Assembly (NCBI GenBank): GCA_015066345.1
Contig: SVOQ01000016.1
Coordinates: 1-56,562 of the forward strand
Reading direction: 5' to 3'
DNA: 56,562 nt
From: Oscillospiraceae bacterium
Lineage (GTDB): Bacteria; Bacillota; Clostridia; Oscillospirales; Acutalibacteraceae
The notes under the pieces were generated by a model. It was not told the DNA's origin and searched no databases. It saw only the letters and a program-made list of their open reading frames with translations. A program made the position numbers and the translations under genes. This document shows, piece after piece, positions 6,459 through 14,759 of the stretch (position 1 is its first letter; each line of letters starts with the position of its first letter).

Positions 6459-7676
6459 TTATTCCTTGTTTGTTAAATATTCTGCGGCACCGTTACCCGC
6501 AATTCTGCCAGTGGTCCACGCAAGATGCAGGTTATATCCTCCGCAGTCACCGTGAATGTCAAGAATTTCGCCACAGACAAAAAGACCGGGAATTATTTTT
6601 GACATCATATTATCGGGTGAGATTTCTTCGGTTTTGATACCACCGCAGGTAATCTGTGCCGTGTCAAAACCCCTTGTACCGTTAATTTCTAAAGTGAAAT
6701 TTTTCAATATGTCACAAAGATTTTTAATTTGGTTTCGGTTTAAATCTTTTATTTTTGTATGGGGCTTTATATTCGATTTATTCATAACCGCAAAGCCTAA
6801 TTTTGAATTAAGTAATCCGCTTAAAACAGTTTCAGTTTCGCGGTCGGGTGAGGTGGATTTAATACTGTTTATGTGTTCGAAAAGCTCCGTTTCGGAGATA
6901 TCCTCACAAAAGTCTATTGAAATACTAAGGTTATTGTAGTTTTTACAGAGATGGGAAAGATTCATAACGGGGATACCCGAAATACCCTTATCGGTAAATT
7001 GAATTTCGCCACTTTCTTCTCCTAATTGTTTTTTGTTGGCGTATAAATTAGCCTTTCCTTCGGCACGAACACCTTTTAATGAATTCAGGCATTTATCCTT
7101 TGTAGTAAGTCCGCAAAGGGCAGGGTAGAGAAGTGTTTTAGTGTGACCTACACTCTCAAGTAAACTGTAACAGGACCCATCCGAGCCTTGTACGGGTGAT
7201 GCTTTACCGCCACCCGAAATAATAACCGCGTCAAAGTATTCGCCATTGATATTGAAACCATTATTTAACTTTTTCAGGTTAGTTACTTGACAGTCGGTTT
7301 TAATGTTAATTGATAAATCATTAAGTTTTTCTACAAGTATATCTCTTAAGGATGTGGCTTGTTGTGAGCGTGGATAGATTCTGCCATCCTCGTTGTATGA
7401 TAATAACCCTGAAGTGCGGAAATAATTTTCAGTATCCGCATAAGATGAGGTTAAAACCTTTCTTAGAAACAGCGTATCACCGTAAAAATGAACGGGCGAA
7501 AGATTTTCGTTAGTGAAGTTGCATCTGCCGTTACCTGTTGCAAGAATCTTTTTTAAAACTTTCGGTAAACGCTCAAAAATAGTGACATCAATTGTTTCGT
7601 CAGCGTATTTTGATTCAATAGCAGCAACAACGCCTGATGCACCACCGCCGATAACGGCAAGTTTCTTGCTTTTCAA
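6459..7676 (-). CDS. HI0933/YhiN-family FAD oxidoreductase
   Basis: A 405-residue flavoprotein of the HI0933-like family, which includes BaiN-type bile-acid reductases and YhiN. The N-terminal KLAVIGGGASGVVAAIESK is the FAD dinucleotide-binding loop, KILATGNGRCNFTN is the family signature, and GGYNLHLAWTTGRIAG near the C-terminus completes the FAD site. The start is TTG 7676, preceded by AAAGGCGG and a T-run. It is first of a two-gene operon with 4857-6455. The substrate cannot be read from sequence; a bile-acid role would need experimental support. Confidence 0.9.
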   Translation of the reverse strand: MKSKKLAVIGGGASGVVAAIESKYADETIDVTIFERLPKVLKKILATGNGRCNFTNENLSPVHFYGDTLFLRKVLTSSYADTENYFRTSGLLSYNEDGRIYPRSQQATSLRDILVEKLNDLSINIKTDCQVTNLKKLNNGFNINGEYFDAVIISGGGKASPVQGSDGSCYSLLESVGHTKTLLYPALCGLTTKDKCLNSLKGVRAEGKANLYANKKQLGEESGEIQFTDKGISGIPVMNLSHLCKNYNNLSISIDFCEDISETELFEHINSIKSTSPDRETETVLSGLLNSKLGFAVMNKSNIKPHTKIKDLNRNQIKNLCDILKNFTLEINGTRGFDTAQITCGGIKTEEISPDNMMSKIIPGLFVCGEILDIHGDCGGYNLHLAWTTGRIAGNGAAEYLTNKE

Positions 7677-7710
7677 AAAATCGACCGCCTTTCCGTTTTT
7701 TTACTATGAC

Positions 7711-7739
7711 ATTATAAATCATTTTAAGACAATATACAA
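7711..7739 (-). promoter_or_regulatory. promoter of the two flavoprotein genes
   Basis: On the minus strand: TTGTAT (7739-7734), 17 bases, TATAAT (7716-7711), about 35 bases before the TTG start at 7676. Confidence 0.6.
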
Positions 7740-7768
7740 TAGCCTTTGTGCCACAATCAAAATAAAAA

Positions 7769-7788
7769 TTTTACAATATAATGTAAAA
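7769..7788. repeat. inverted repeat upstream of the asnS promoter
   Basis: TTTTACA (7769-7775) and TGTAAAA (7782-7788) form a perfect 7-base inverted repeat ending four bases before the asnS -35 box. A possible operator between the two divergent transcription units; no matching regulator is encoded nearby. Confidence 0.4.
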
Positions 7789-7792
7789 AGAG

Positions 7793-7821
7793 TTTACAAA
7801 GTCAGTATTTTTTGCTATAAT
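7793..7821 (+). promoter_or_regulatory. asnS promoter
   Basis: TTTACA (7793-7798), 17 bases, TATAAT (7816-7821) with an extended TGC just before the -10 box. The leader to the start codon is about 80 bases with no recognisable T-box. Confidence 0.75.
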
Positions 7822-7908
7822 GCATTCTATATGTGCATTTTAAAACAATAAATGTTATTTTGTGAATATTTTATCGTGCTTTCGGGCACAAATTTGGAGG
7901 CTAACAAG

Positions 7909-9303
7909 ATGAAACGTGTTGAAATTGCTGAATTGTACAAAAATGCCGAGCAATTTGCTGATGGAGAAATTACCGTTTGCGGTTGGGTTAAAACGCAACG
8001 TGCATCAAAAGCAATCGGTTTCCTTGAAATTAACGACGGTGGTTGTTTCAAAGGTTTACAGGTAGTTTTTGAAGATGCTAAAATCTCTAATTTCAAAGAG
8101 ATTTGTAAAATCAACGTTGGTGCGGCGGTTATTGTAAAGGGTAATCTTATTATTACTCCCGATGCGGCTCAGCCCTTTGAAATCAACGCTACCGAGATTA
8201 CTATTGAGGGTGAGTCAACTCCCGATTATCCTCTTCAGAAAAAACGTCATACCCTTGAGTATCTTCGTACAGTGGGTCATCTTCGCCCCAGAGCAAATAC
8301 TTATTCTGCCGCATTCAGAGTGCGTTCAGTTGCGGCTTATGCTATTCATAAATTCTTCCAGGAGAGGGGCTTTATGTACGCTCATACACCCCTTATTTCT
8401 TGTAGCGACTGTGAGGGTGCAGGTGAGATGTTCCGCGTAACATCTTTTGACCTTGATAATGTGCCCACTACCGAAGACGGTAAAGTTGATTACTCACAGG
8501 ATTTCTTCGGAAAACCCGCTTTCCTTACTGTTTCAGGTCAGCTTGAGGGCGAAATTATGGCTCAGTCCTTTGGTAAGATTTATACTTTCGGTCCTACCTT
8601 CAGAGCGGAGCGTTCTTATACTCAACGTCACGCAGCCGAGTTCTGGATGATTGAACCCGAAATTGCTTTTGCGGACCTTAACGACGATATGGACCTTGCA
8701 GAAGATATGATTAAATTCGTTATTAAATACGTTCTCGAGCATTGCTCACAGGAACTTGAATTCTGCAATAAATTCATTGATAAGGGTCTCATTGAGCGTC
8801 TTACAACTGTTGCAAATTCTGATTTCGCACGTGTAAGCTACACAGATGCAATTAAAGAACTTGAAAAGAATAATGATAACTTCCAGTTTAAGGCTCATTG
8901 GGGTTGCGACCTTCAGACCGAGCACGAGAGATATCTCACTGAAGAAGTTTTCAAGAAACCTGTTTTCGTAACGGATTATCCCAAGGAAATCAAGGCCTTC
9001 TATATGCGTCTTAATGATGACGGTAAAACTGTTGCTGCAGCCGACCTTCTTGTTATGGGTATCGGTGAAATTATCGGTGGTTCTCAACGTGAGGAACGTC
9101 TTGATGTACTTCTTGACAGAATCAAAGAACTTGGTCTTAATGAAGAAGATTACTGGTGGTATCTTGACCTTCGCCGTTACGGTGGTACTCATCACGCAGG
9201 TTTCGGTCTTGGTTTCGAACGTCTCATTATGTATATGACCGGTATTTCAAATATCCGTGACGTTCTTCCTTTCCCCAGAACAACAGGTACTGCGGAATTC
9301 TGA
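7909..9303 (+). CDS. asnS: asparaginyl-tRNA synthetase
   Basis: A 464-residue class IIb aminoacyl-tRNA synthetase that charges tRNA-Asn with asparagine. The ATG at 7909 follows GGAGG (7896-7900) and fits the family N-terminus; the frame opens earlier at 7852, but that part is not protein-like. The N-terminal OB fold runs from about 15 to 110 ([20 protein letters not shown]). Motif 2 (FRAERS...EFWMIEPE) and motif 3 ([12 protein letters not shown]) mark the catalytic core. Length is normal. It has its own promoter and is followed 28 bases later by an aspartate aminotransferase, so aspartate metabolism and Asn-tRNA charging may be co-expressed. Confidence 0.97.
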   Translation: MKRVEIAELYKNAEQFADGEITVCGWVKTQRASKAIGFLEINDGGCFKGLQVVFEDAKISNFKEICKINVGAAVIVKGNLIITPDAAQPFEINATEITIEGESTPDYPLQKKRHTLEYLRTVGHLRPRANTYSAAFRVRSVAAYAIHKFFQERGFMYAHTPLISCSDCEGAGEMFRVTSFDLDNVPTTEDGKVDYSQDFFGKPAFLTVSGQLEGEIMAQSFGKIYTFGPTFRAERSYTQRHAAEFWMIEPEIAFADLNDDMDLAEDMIKFVIKYVLEHCSQELEFCNKFIDKGLIERLTTVANSDFARVSYTDAIKELEKNNDNFQFKAHWGCDLQTEHERYLTEEVFKKPVFVTDYPKEIKAFYMRLNDDGKTVAAADLLVMGIGEIIGGSQREERLDVLLDRIKELGLNEEDYWWYLDLRRYGGTHHAGFGLGFERLIMYMTGISNIRDVLPFPRTTGTAEF

Positions 9304-9331
9304 TTAATACAACCGATTTAGGAGTAAATTT

Positions 9332-10600
9332 ATGGCAAAATCTTATCTTTCAATGTCTGCTGCCGAGTTACAGGCGGAGCTTGAATCAGTAAAAAAAGAA
9401 TACGAAGAAATAAAGGCTCAGGGTCTTTCCATTGATATGTCACGTGGTAAGCCCGGTGCGGACCAACTTGATATTTCCGACGGAATGCTCAAAGTTCTTG
9501 ATGACGGCGATTTTAAATGTGAATCGGGTCTTGATGTGCGTAACTACGGTATGCTTGACGGTATCCCCGAGTGCAAGAAACTCTTTGCAGACCTTCTTGA
9601 AGTTAAACCTGAAAATGTAATTGTTGGCGGTAACTCAAGCCTTGCTTTAATGTTCGATTTCGTTTCTCAGTGTATGTATCAGGGCGTTGGTTTTACACCT
9701 TGGTCACAACAGGGTGAGGTTAAATTCCTTTGTCCTTGTCCCGGTTACGACCGTCACTTTGCTATCTGCGAGTTTTTCGGGATTAAAATGATTAATGTTC
9801 CTATGACGGCGGATGGTCCTGATATGGATGTAATTGAGGAAGCAGTTAAAGACAGTTCTGTTAAGGGTATGTTCTGCGTTCCTAAGTATTCCAATCCTCA
9901 GGGTATAACATTCTCTGCTGAAACAGTTAAGAGAATTGCAAACCTTGATACTGCTGCTAAAGACTTCAGAATTATCTGGGATAACGCTTATATTGTTCAC
10001 GACCTTACAGATACAACTGATGAACTTGTTAATATTTTTGATATTCTTCCCGAAAAGAATAAAGATATGGTAATTGAAGTTGCTTCAACTTCTAAGATTT
10101 CATATCCCGGCGCGGGTGTTTCCTGTCTTGTTTCATCCGTTGATAATATTAAGAATATCCTTAAAAGACTTACAATTCAGGCTATCAGTTACGATAAAGT
10201 TAATATGCTTCGTCACGTTAAATTCTTTAAGGATGTAGAGGGTATCAAAGCTCATATGCAGCTTCACGCAAAAATCCTTAAGCCTAAGTTTGACGCGGTT
10301 ATTGACACTCTTAATGCGGACCTTTGCGGTCTCGGTATTGCAGAGTGGAATGTACCTAACGGCGGTTATTTCATAAGTCTTGATGTTACGGGTGGTAGTG
10401 CATCAAGAGTTGGTGTTCTTTGTAAAGAAGCAGGTGTAACCCTCACAAACGTTGGTGCAACATTCCCTTATGGTAAGGACCCCACAGACAGTAATATCCG
10501 TATTGCTCCTACATTCCCCACACCTGAAGTGCTTTCGAAAGCGGTTAAAGTTCTTACTGTTTCCGTTAAACTTGCTTGTCTTGAAAATCTTTGTAAATAA
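9332..10600 (+). CDS. PLP-dependent aspartate aminotransferase (Asp_aminotransf type)
   Basis: A 422-residue fold-type I aminotransferase resembling the family first annotated as a domain of unknown class and later shown to contain aspartate aminotransferases. IDMSRGKPGADQLDISDGM near residue 35 and NYGMLDGIPECKKLF near 71 are its substrate-end motifs. SNPQGITF, WDNAYIVHDL and EVASTSKISYPGAGVS (the PLP-binding lysine lies in STSK) form the cofactor site. It would interconvert aspartate/2-oxoglutarate and oxaloacetate/glutamate. Position after asnS supports an aspartate-related role. Other amino-acid substrates cannot be excluded. Confidence 0.9.
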   Translation: MAKSYLSMSAAELQAELESVKKEYEEIKAQGLSIDMSRGKPGADQLDISDGMLKVLDDGDFKCESGLDVRNYGMLDGIPECKKLFADLLEVKPENVIVGGNSSLALMFDFVSQCMYQGVGFTPWSQQGEVKFLCPCPGYDRHFAICEFFGIKMINVPMTADGPDMDVIEEAVKDSSVKGMFCVPKYSNPQGITFSAETVKRIANLDTAAKDFRIIWDNAYIVHDLTDTTDELVNIFDILPEKNKDMVIEVASTSKISYPGAGVSCLVSSVDNIKNILKRLTIQAISYDKVNMLRHVKFFKDVEGIKAHMQLHAKILKPKFDAVIDTLNADLCGLGIAEWNVPNGGYFISLDVTGGSASRVGVLCKEAGVTLTNVGATFPYGKDPTDSNIRIAPTFPTPEVLSKAVKVLTVSVKLACLENLCK

Positions 10601-10609
10601 GGTGATTTA

Positions 10610-11083
10610 ATGTTAAGAATTGGTCACGGTTATGATGTACACGCATTTGCGGAAAATCGTAAATGTATAATTGGCGGTGTTGACATTCCTTGCGAAAAAG
10701 GACTGCTCGGACACTCGGACGCTGATGTGCTTTTACACGCAATTTCCGATAGTCTCTTAGGTGCTGCCGCTTTGGGTGATATCGGTAAACATTTTCCTGA
10801 TACTGACCCTCGTTATAAAGGTGCGGACAGTATCGTTTTATTAAAGAATGTGAGTGCTTTGGTTAATTCTTTAGGCTACAAGGTAGTTAATATTGATGCT
10901 ACGGTTATTGCTCAGATGCCTAAAATGGCACCATATATTGACACTATGCGTTCTAATATTGCGGATGCACTTAATGTTGATGTTGATTTTATAAGCGTCA
11001 AAGCAACAACCGAAGAAAAACTCGGTTTTACAGGCAGGAAAGAGGGCATTTCAGCCCACTGTGTGTGTCTTATAGAAAAGTAA
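10610..11083 (+). CDS. ispF: 2-C-methyl-D-erythritol 2,4-cyclodiphosphate synthase
   Basis: A 157-residue enzyme of the MEP isoprenoid pathway that cyclises CDP-methylerythritol 2-phosphate, releasing CMP. The zinc ligands are visible in GHGYDVHAF (Asp8, His10) and in the [11 protein letters not shown] helix; [18 protein letters not shown] and [20 protein letters not shown] are family signatures. Length is typical. It starts 9 bases after the aminotransferase stop with a GGTGA ribosome binding site. No other MEP-pathway gene is in the window. Confidence 0.96.
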   Translation: MLRIGHGYDVHAFAENRKCIIGGVDIPCEKGLLGHSDADVLLHAISDSLLGAAALGDIGKHFPDTDPRYKGADSIVLLKNVSALVNSLGYKVVNIDATVIAQMPKMAPYIDTMRSNIADALNVDVDFISVKATTEEKLGFTGRKEGISAHCVCLIEK

Positions 11084-11093
11084 ACTTTTAAAA

Positions 11094-11160
11094 ACCCTTG
11101 CATATTATGTACAAGGACTCTCGCTCTGAGGGTGCGTCATAATATGGGAGGGTCTTTTTT
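11094..11160 (+). promoter_or_regulatory. structured leader with terminator-like stem before the DUF3343 gene
   Basis: ACCCT (11094-11098) pairs with AGGGT (11149-11153), and CATATTATG (11101-11109) pairs with CATAATATG (11138-11146), joined by a U-G pair and one mismatch: about 15 pairs in all. The loop holds a second hairpin, ACTCTC/GAGGGT at 11117-11133. The outer stem is followed at once by CTTTTTT and the ATG. Its 3' arm contains the GGGAGGG ribosome binding site. The structure could work as an intrinsic terminator, an attenuator or a ribosome-site switch; no known riboswitch class is recognised. Confidence 0.65.
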
Positions 11161-11391
11161 ATGAGCAAAAAAGGCATAAAGGTCACCTCCGTAACCTACG
11201 CAATGAAGGGACGTGACCTATTGCAAAAAAATGGCTATAAAGCTTATCTGACCCGCAATCCTCATCCCGAAGATGATGAGGGGTGCGGTTATGTTATTTA
11301 TGTAAATAATCTTGATAAAAAGTGTTTTGAAATATTAAAAAGAAATAGAATTAAAGTCACAGGTACCGTTGACTTGGGGGAGGTTTTATGA
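11161..11391 (+). CDS. DUF3343 protein, putative Se/S carrier-like
   Basis: A 76-residue protein of the DUF3343 family, annotated as putative selenium/sulfur carrier-like. It begins KVTSVTYAMKGRDLLQKNG, has a middle acidic loop (NPHPEDDEGCGYVIYV) holding the only cysteine besides one near the C-terminus (KKCFEILKRN), and ends with a short beta strand. ATG 11161 follows GGGAGGG by 8 bases. Its stop overlaps the start of the cysteine desulfurase-like gene (ATGA), the usual arrangement for this pair. The link to selenium or sulfur handling is inferred from that family association; the Cys in GCGYV is the likely carrier residue. Confidence 0.85.
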   Translation: MSKKGIKVTSVTYAMKGRDLLQKNGYKAYLTRNPHPEDDEGCGYVIYVNNLDKKCFEILKRNRIKVTGTVDLGEVL

Positions 11392-12536
11392 TTTATCTTG
11401 ACAATGCGGCTACAAGTTATCCTAAGCCTCAGACCGTAATAAATGCAGTTAAAAATTCATTTATAAATTATGGAGCAAACCCCGGTAGAAGCGGTCATAA
11501 ATTATCGGTTAAAACTGCTTGTGAGGTATATGAAACCCGTGAAATCATCAATGAGTTTTTTGATGGTTACGGCGGTGAATTTGTCTCTTTTACGGGTAAC
11601 TGTACCGAGGCTTTGAATATAGCAATTAAAGGTGTTTTAAAAGAAGGGGATCACGTTGTTATATCTTCTTTTGAACACAATTCGGTAGTAAGACCGTTGC
11701 AGTTTTTGAAAGAAAGAGGCATTATAACCTATTCGGTTTTTGATGTAAGCGACAATAAAGATATAACTCTTAAAAACTTCAAAAATGCTATTAAAGATAA
11801 CACAAGATTATGTGTCGTAACGGCAGTTTCAAATGTTTTTGGAAGAATTCTGCCTATTGCAGAATTAGGAGAAATTGCCCATAAATCAGGTGCTTTATTC
11901 TTTGTTGACGGTGCTCAGGGGGCGGGGATTATTCCCATCAGTATGAAGAAAATGCATATTGATTGCCTTTGCATTCCCGGTCACAAAGGTCTCCTCGGTC
12001 CAATGGGTACGGGTGCTTTATTGCACAATGGTTTGGATTTTACACCACTTGTTCAGGGGGGTACGGGTTCTCGTTCCTTTGATTTATCGCAACCGTCAGA
12101 ATACCCTGACAGACTTGAAAGCGGTACATTAAATGTACCCGGAATATGCGGTCTTAAGCAGGGGATTAAGGTTGTGAAATCTATGGGAGTTGAGCGGATT
12201 TTTAAAGAGGAAAATTATATTTGTAACACGATTTTTAACGGCTTAAAAAACATCAGTGGCGTTAAATTATACGAGGGAAAAAGAAATTCAGAGTCTTTTG
12301 CTCCTGTATTGAGTTTCAATATAGAAGGTAAACACAGCGAAACTGTTTGCTCGGTACTTGATAAGAATTCAGTTGCCGTCAGAGGGGGCTTTCATTGTTC
12401 GCCTTTGGCACACGATTTTTTTGGTACGAAACAAACGGGAACGGTCAGAATTTCACCATCATTTAACACCAATAAAAAAGATATAAATATTCTATTAAAT
12501 TTAATAAGAAAAATTGCAATTAACGAATTTATATGA
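11388..12536 (+). CDS. cysteine desulfurase-like aminotransferase class V protein
   Basis: A 382-residue PLP enzyme of the SufS/CsdB group. It begins MIYLDNAATSYPKPQTVIN. GNCTEALNIAIKG and SSFEHNSVVRPL are substrate-side motifs. VDGAQGAG provides the PLP aspartate, and GHKGLLGPMGTGALL the PLP lysine near residue 199. GGFHCSPLAH carries the catalytic loop cysteine near residue 337. It would release sulfur (or selenium) from cysteine (or selenocysteine). Translationally coupled to the DUF3343 gene, so the two probably act as donor enzyme and carrier. No iron-sulfur scaffold gene is adjacent, which argues against a general Suf role. Confidence 0.9.
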   Translation: MIYLDNAATSYPKPQTVINAVKNSFINYGANPGRSGHKLSVKTACEVYETREIINEFFDGYGGEFVSFTGNCTEALNIAIKGVLKEGDHVVISSFEHNSVVRPLQFLKERGIITYSVFDVSDNKDITLKNFKNAIKDNTRLCVVTAVSNVFGRILPIAELGEIAHKSGALFFVDGAQGAGIIPISMKKMHIDCLCIPGHKGLLGPMGTGALLHNGLDFTPLVQGGTGSRSFDLSQPSEYPDRLESGTLNVPGICGLKQGIKVVKSMGVERIFKEENYICNTIFNGLKNISGVKLYEGKRNSESFAPVLSFNIEGKHSETVCSVLDKNSVAVRGGFHCSPLAHDFFGTKQTGTVRISPSFNTNKKDINILLNLIRKIAINEFI

Positions 12537-12542
12537 TATAAT
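12514..12542 (+). promoter_or_regulatory. promoter of the cdaA cluster
   Basis: TTGCAA (12514-12519), 17 bases, TATAAT (12537-12542). It overlaps the 3' end of the previous gene and lies 60 bases before cdaA. Confidence 0.6.
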
Positions 12543-12602
12543 TACAATATATTTGTTAAAATCGGTTTAATTATAATCTTTTCGGCAAGGGAGCGTAAAA
12601 TT

Positions 12603-13502
12603 ATGGAAGTTATATCAGGATATTTTGATAAGCTTGCGGGTGCCATTATGAGTTTTAACTTTGTGTCAGATTTACTTGACATTTTACTCGTAGCAATCGT
12701 TATTTACGAGGGAATCAAACTTTTGCGTGGTTCACGTACTTTCCAGTTAATAAAGGGTATCGCTTTCCTTGCTGTTATATACTTGCTTGTTAAAGTTTGC
12801 CAGATGGAGGCAAGTGAATATCTCTTGTCAGTGCTTTTTGAGAACGGTCTTATTATTCTTGTAGTTCTCTTCTCACCCGAACTCAGGAAAATCCTTGAAA
12901 GATTCGGCAAACAGTCTTTGAAAGGCTTTTCTTTGTTCAATTTAAAGAATAACGTAGATTACGAAAAGACTGTCAATAACACCGTTAATGATTTCTGTAA
13001 AGCTTCTGCGGATATGAGTGAGAGTAAAACCGGCGCACTTGTTGTTTTTGAACGTGCCGATTCTTTACAGGAAATTGCCGAAACGGGTACAATTGTAGAT
13101 GCTCAGTCTTCATCGGAATTATTTAACGGCTTATTCTTCAAAAACTCTGCTTTACACGACGGTGCAGTTATCGTAAGAGAGGGTAGGATTTATGCCGCAG
13201 GTTGCATTTTACCCCTTACCCAGAATAATTCACTTGATTCTGAACTCGGTACACGTCACAGAGCCGCAATCGGAATGAGTGAACAGGGTGATGCAATTGT
13301 TGTTGTAGTTTCCGAGGAAACGGGTAAAATTTCAGTTGCTAAAAACGGTTCTCTTTCAAGGGATGTTGCGCACGGCGAATTACGTGAAATACTTTTGGGC
13401 GAACTTTTAGAATCAAATGATAAGGTCAAACCTTCCGAAAAAATCAAGAAAATAAAGAAATCTAAAAAAGGCGGTGACAAGAATGAAAATAAAAAAGCTT
13501 AA
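12603..13502 (+). CDS. cdaA: diadenylate cyclase CdaA, membrane-bound
   Basis: A 299-residue enzyme making cyclic di-AMP from two ATP. Three hydrophobic segments occupy roughly residues 20-95, followed by a DisA_N catalytic domain. LHDGAVIV (DGA motif, near residue 185) and TRHRAAIG (RHR motif, near 218) are intact. The C-terminal tail is strongly lysine-rich (KIKKIKKSKKGGDKN). The reading frame overlaps the next gene, cdaR, by 20 bases, the classic cdaA-cdaR pair; the third usual partner, glmM, is absent here. C-di-AMP normally controls potassium and osmolyte balance and wall integrity. Confidence 0.97.
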   Translation: MEVISGYFDKLAGAIMSFNFVSDLLDILLVAIVIYEGIKLLRGSRTFQLIKGIAFLAVIYLLVKVCQMEASEYLLSVLFENGLIILVVLFSPELRKILERFGKQSLKGFSLFNLKNNVDYEKTVNNTVNDFCKASADMSESKTGALVVFERADSLQEIAETGTIVDAQSSSELFNGLFFKNSALHDGAVIVREGRIYAAGCILPLTQNNSLDSELGTRHRAAIGMSEQGDAIVVVVSEETGKISVAKNGSLSRDVAHGELREILLGELLESNDKVKPSEKIKKIKKSKKGGDKNENKKA

Positions 13503-14736
13503 TTCACTTTTTCAAAACAACCTTTTTGTTTTTGTTCTTTCACTGTTAATATCCGTTGTAATATGGCTTTTGGTTGTAATTAACGTTAGCCCTCAGACTA
13601 CAAGGGTTATCAAAGACGTTAAGGTTACTATTGATGATACTGTGCCTTCTCAGTTTGGTCTTGAGGTTTTTGGTGAGTCGGAATTTGTGGTAGATGTTAC
13701 AATTAAGGGTAAAAAATACCAGATATCAACCGGTAACCTTTCAGCGGATGATATAGTAGTTACTGCGGTTACAACAAATGTTGATGCTCCCGGTTTCAGA
13801 ACATTACAATTAAGAGCAGAGCCGGTTTCCGAAAATGCATCTTATACAATTTCTTCGGTTTCTGCTAAAACTATTGACGTTTATTTTGATACTGCCAAAA
13901 CGGTACAGTTTGTGGTTGAGCCCAATATTATTACCGACGGTTTCCCCGTTGTTGAGGACGGTTTTACTTGCGGTGAGATTTCCTTGTCAGAACCTTCCGT
14001 TGTTATTACAGGGCCTTCAACTCAGGTTAACCGAATTGAAAAAGTTGTTGCTGATTGTGTTCTTGATAAATCATTGAACTCAAATTTATCACTCGAAACT
14101 GCTATTGTTCCCCTTGATGATAAAAATAAGAGCGACTTCGATTATCTTTCAATGAGCGTAGAAAGAACCGTTGTTGCAATCCCTGTTTTGAGAACAAAAA
14201 CAGTTAATACTGCGGTTAATTTCAAAAATATTCCTAAGAATTATGTTGCAAGTCCTTTAAAATATAAGATTTCACCCGCTAAAGAAACATTCAATATTTT
14301 CGTTGATGAGTACGAGAAAGCAACAAGTTATGATGTAGGTACTATTGACTTTAAAACTCTTTCACCTACTAATAACAGATTTGTATTTTCTTCCGATAAA
14401 CTTCCTGTTGCCGAGGGTGGTGCCAAGGAGTTTATAGTAACGGTGGATATGAGTGGTTTCTCCCAAGAATATATCAGTGTTTCTCAGGATAAGATTAAAG
14501 TCAATAATTCTGGAAAATTAGATTACACTATTTCCGATTATCCAAATTCCGTAGTGATTGTAGGACCTGATTCTGAACTAAGTGGTATTACCAAGGATAA
14601 TATCTACTTGGAAATTGACCTTTCTCAGGTTGAGGCAGAAGAAGGCGAAACCGTAGTAATTCCCGCGTTGATTACTGTTGAGAGTGACACCTGTTGGGTT
14701 TACGGTACTTACGATATTGAAATAACTTTACAATAA
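13483..14736 (+). CDS. cdaR: YbbR-domain protein CdaR, regulator of CdaA
   Basis: A 417-residue protein with a single N-terminal membrane segment (about residues 12-35, FVFVLSLLISVVIWLLVVI) and an extracytoplasmic part made of repeated YbbR domains (motifs such as PSQFGLEV, FTCGEISLSEPSVVITGP and YPNSVVIVGPDSEL). CdaR binds CdaA in the membrane and tunes its activity. ATG 13483 is preferred over GTG 13474 because the upstream GGCGG then sits at proper spacing. The start lies inside cdaA, indicating translational coupling. Confidence 0.93.
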   Translation: MKIKKLNSLFQNNLFVFVLSLLISVVIWLLVVINVSPQTTRVIKDVKVTIDDTVPSQFGLEVFGESEFVVDVTIKGKKYQISTGNLSADDIVVTAVTTNVDAPGFRTLQLRAEPVSENASYTISSVSAKTIDVYFDTAKTVQFVVEPNIITDGFPVVEDGFTCGEISLSEPSVVITGPSTQVNRIEKVVADCVLDKSLNSNLSLETAIVPLDDKNKSDFDYLSMSVERTVVAIPVLRTKTVNTAVNFKNIPKNYVASPLKYKISPAKETFNIFVDEYEKATSYDVGTIDFKTLSPTNNRFVFSSDKLPVAEGGAKEFIVTVDMSGFSQEYISVSQDKIKVNNSGKLDYTISDYPNSVVIVGPDSELSGITKDNIYLEIDLSQVEAEEGETVVIPALITVESDTCWVYGTYDIEITLQ

Positions 14737-14759
14737 AATAATTAGTCAAGGAGGGCAAA

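Noticed and set aside
8746-9195. 149-codon open frame on the minus strand
   Set aside because: Antisense to the asnS core with no protein signature.
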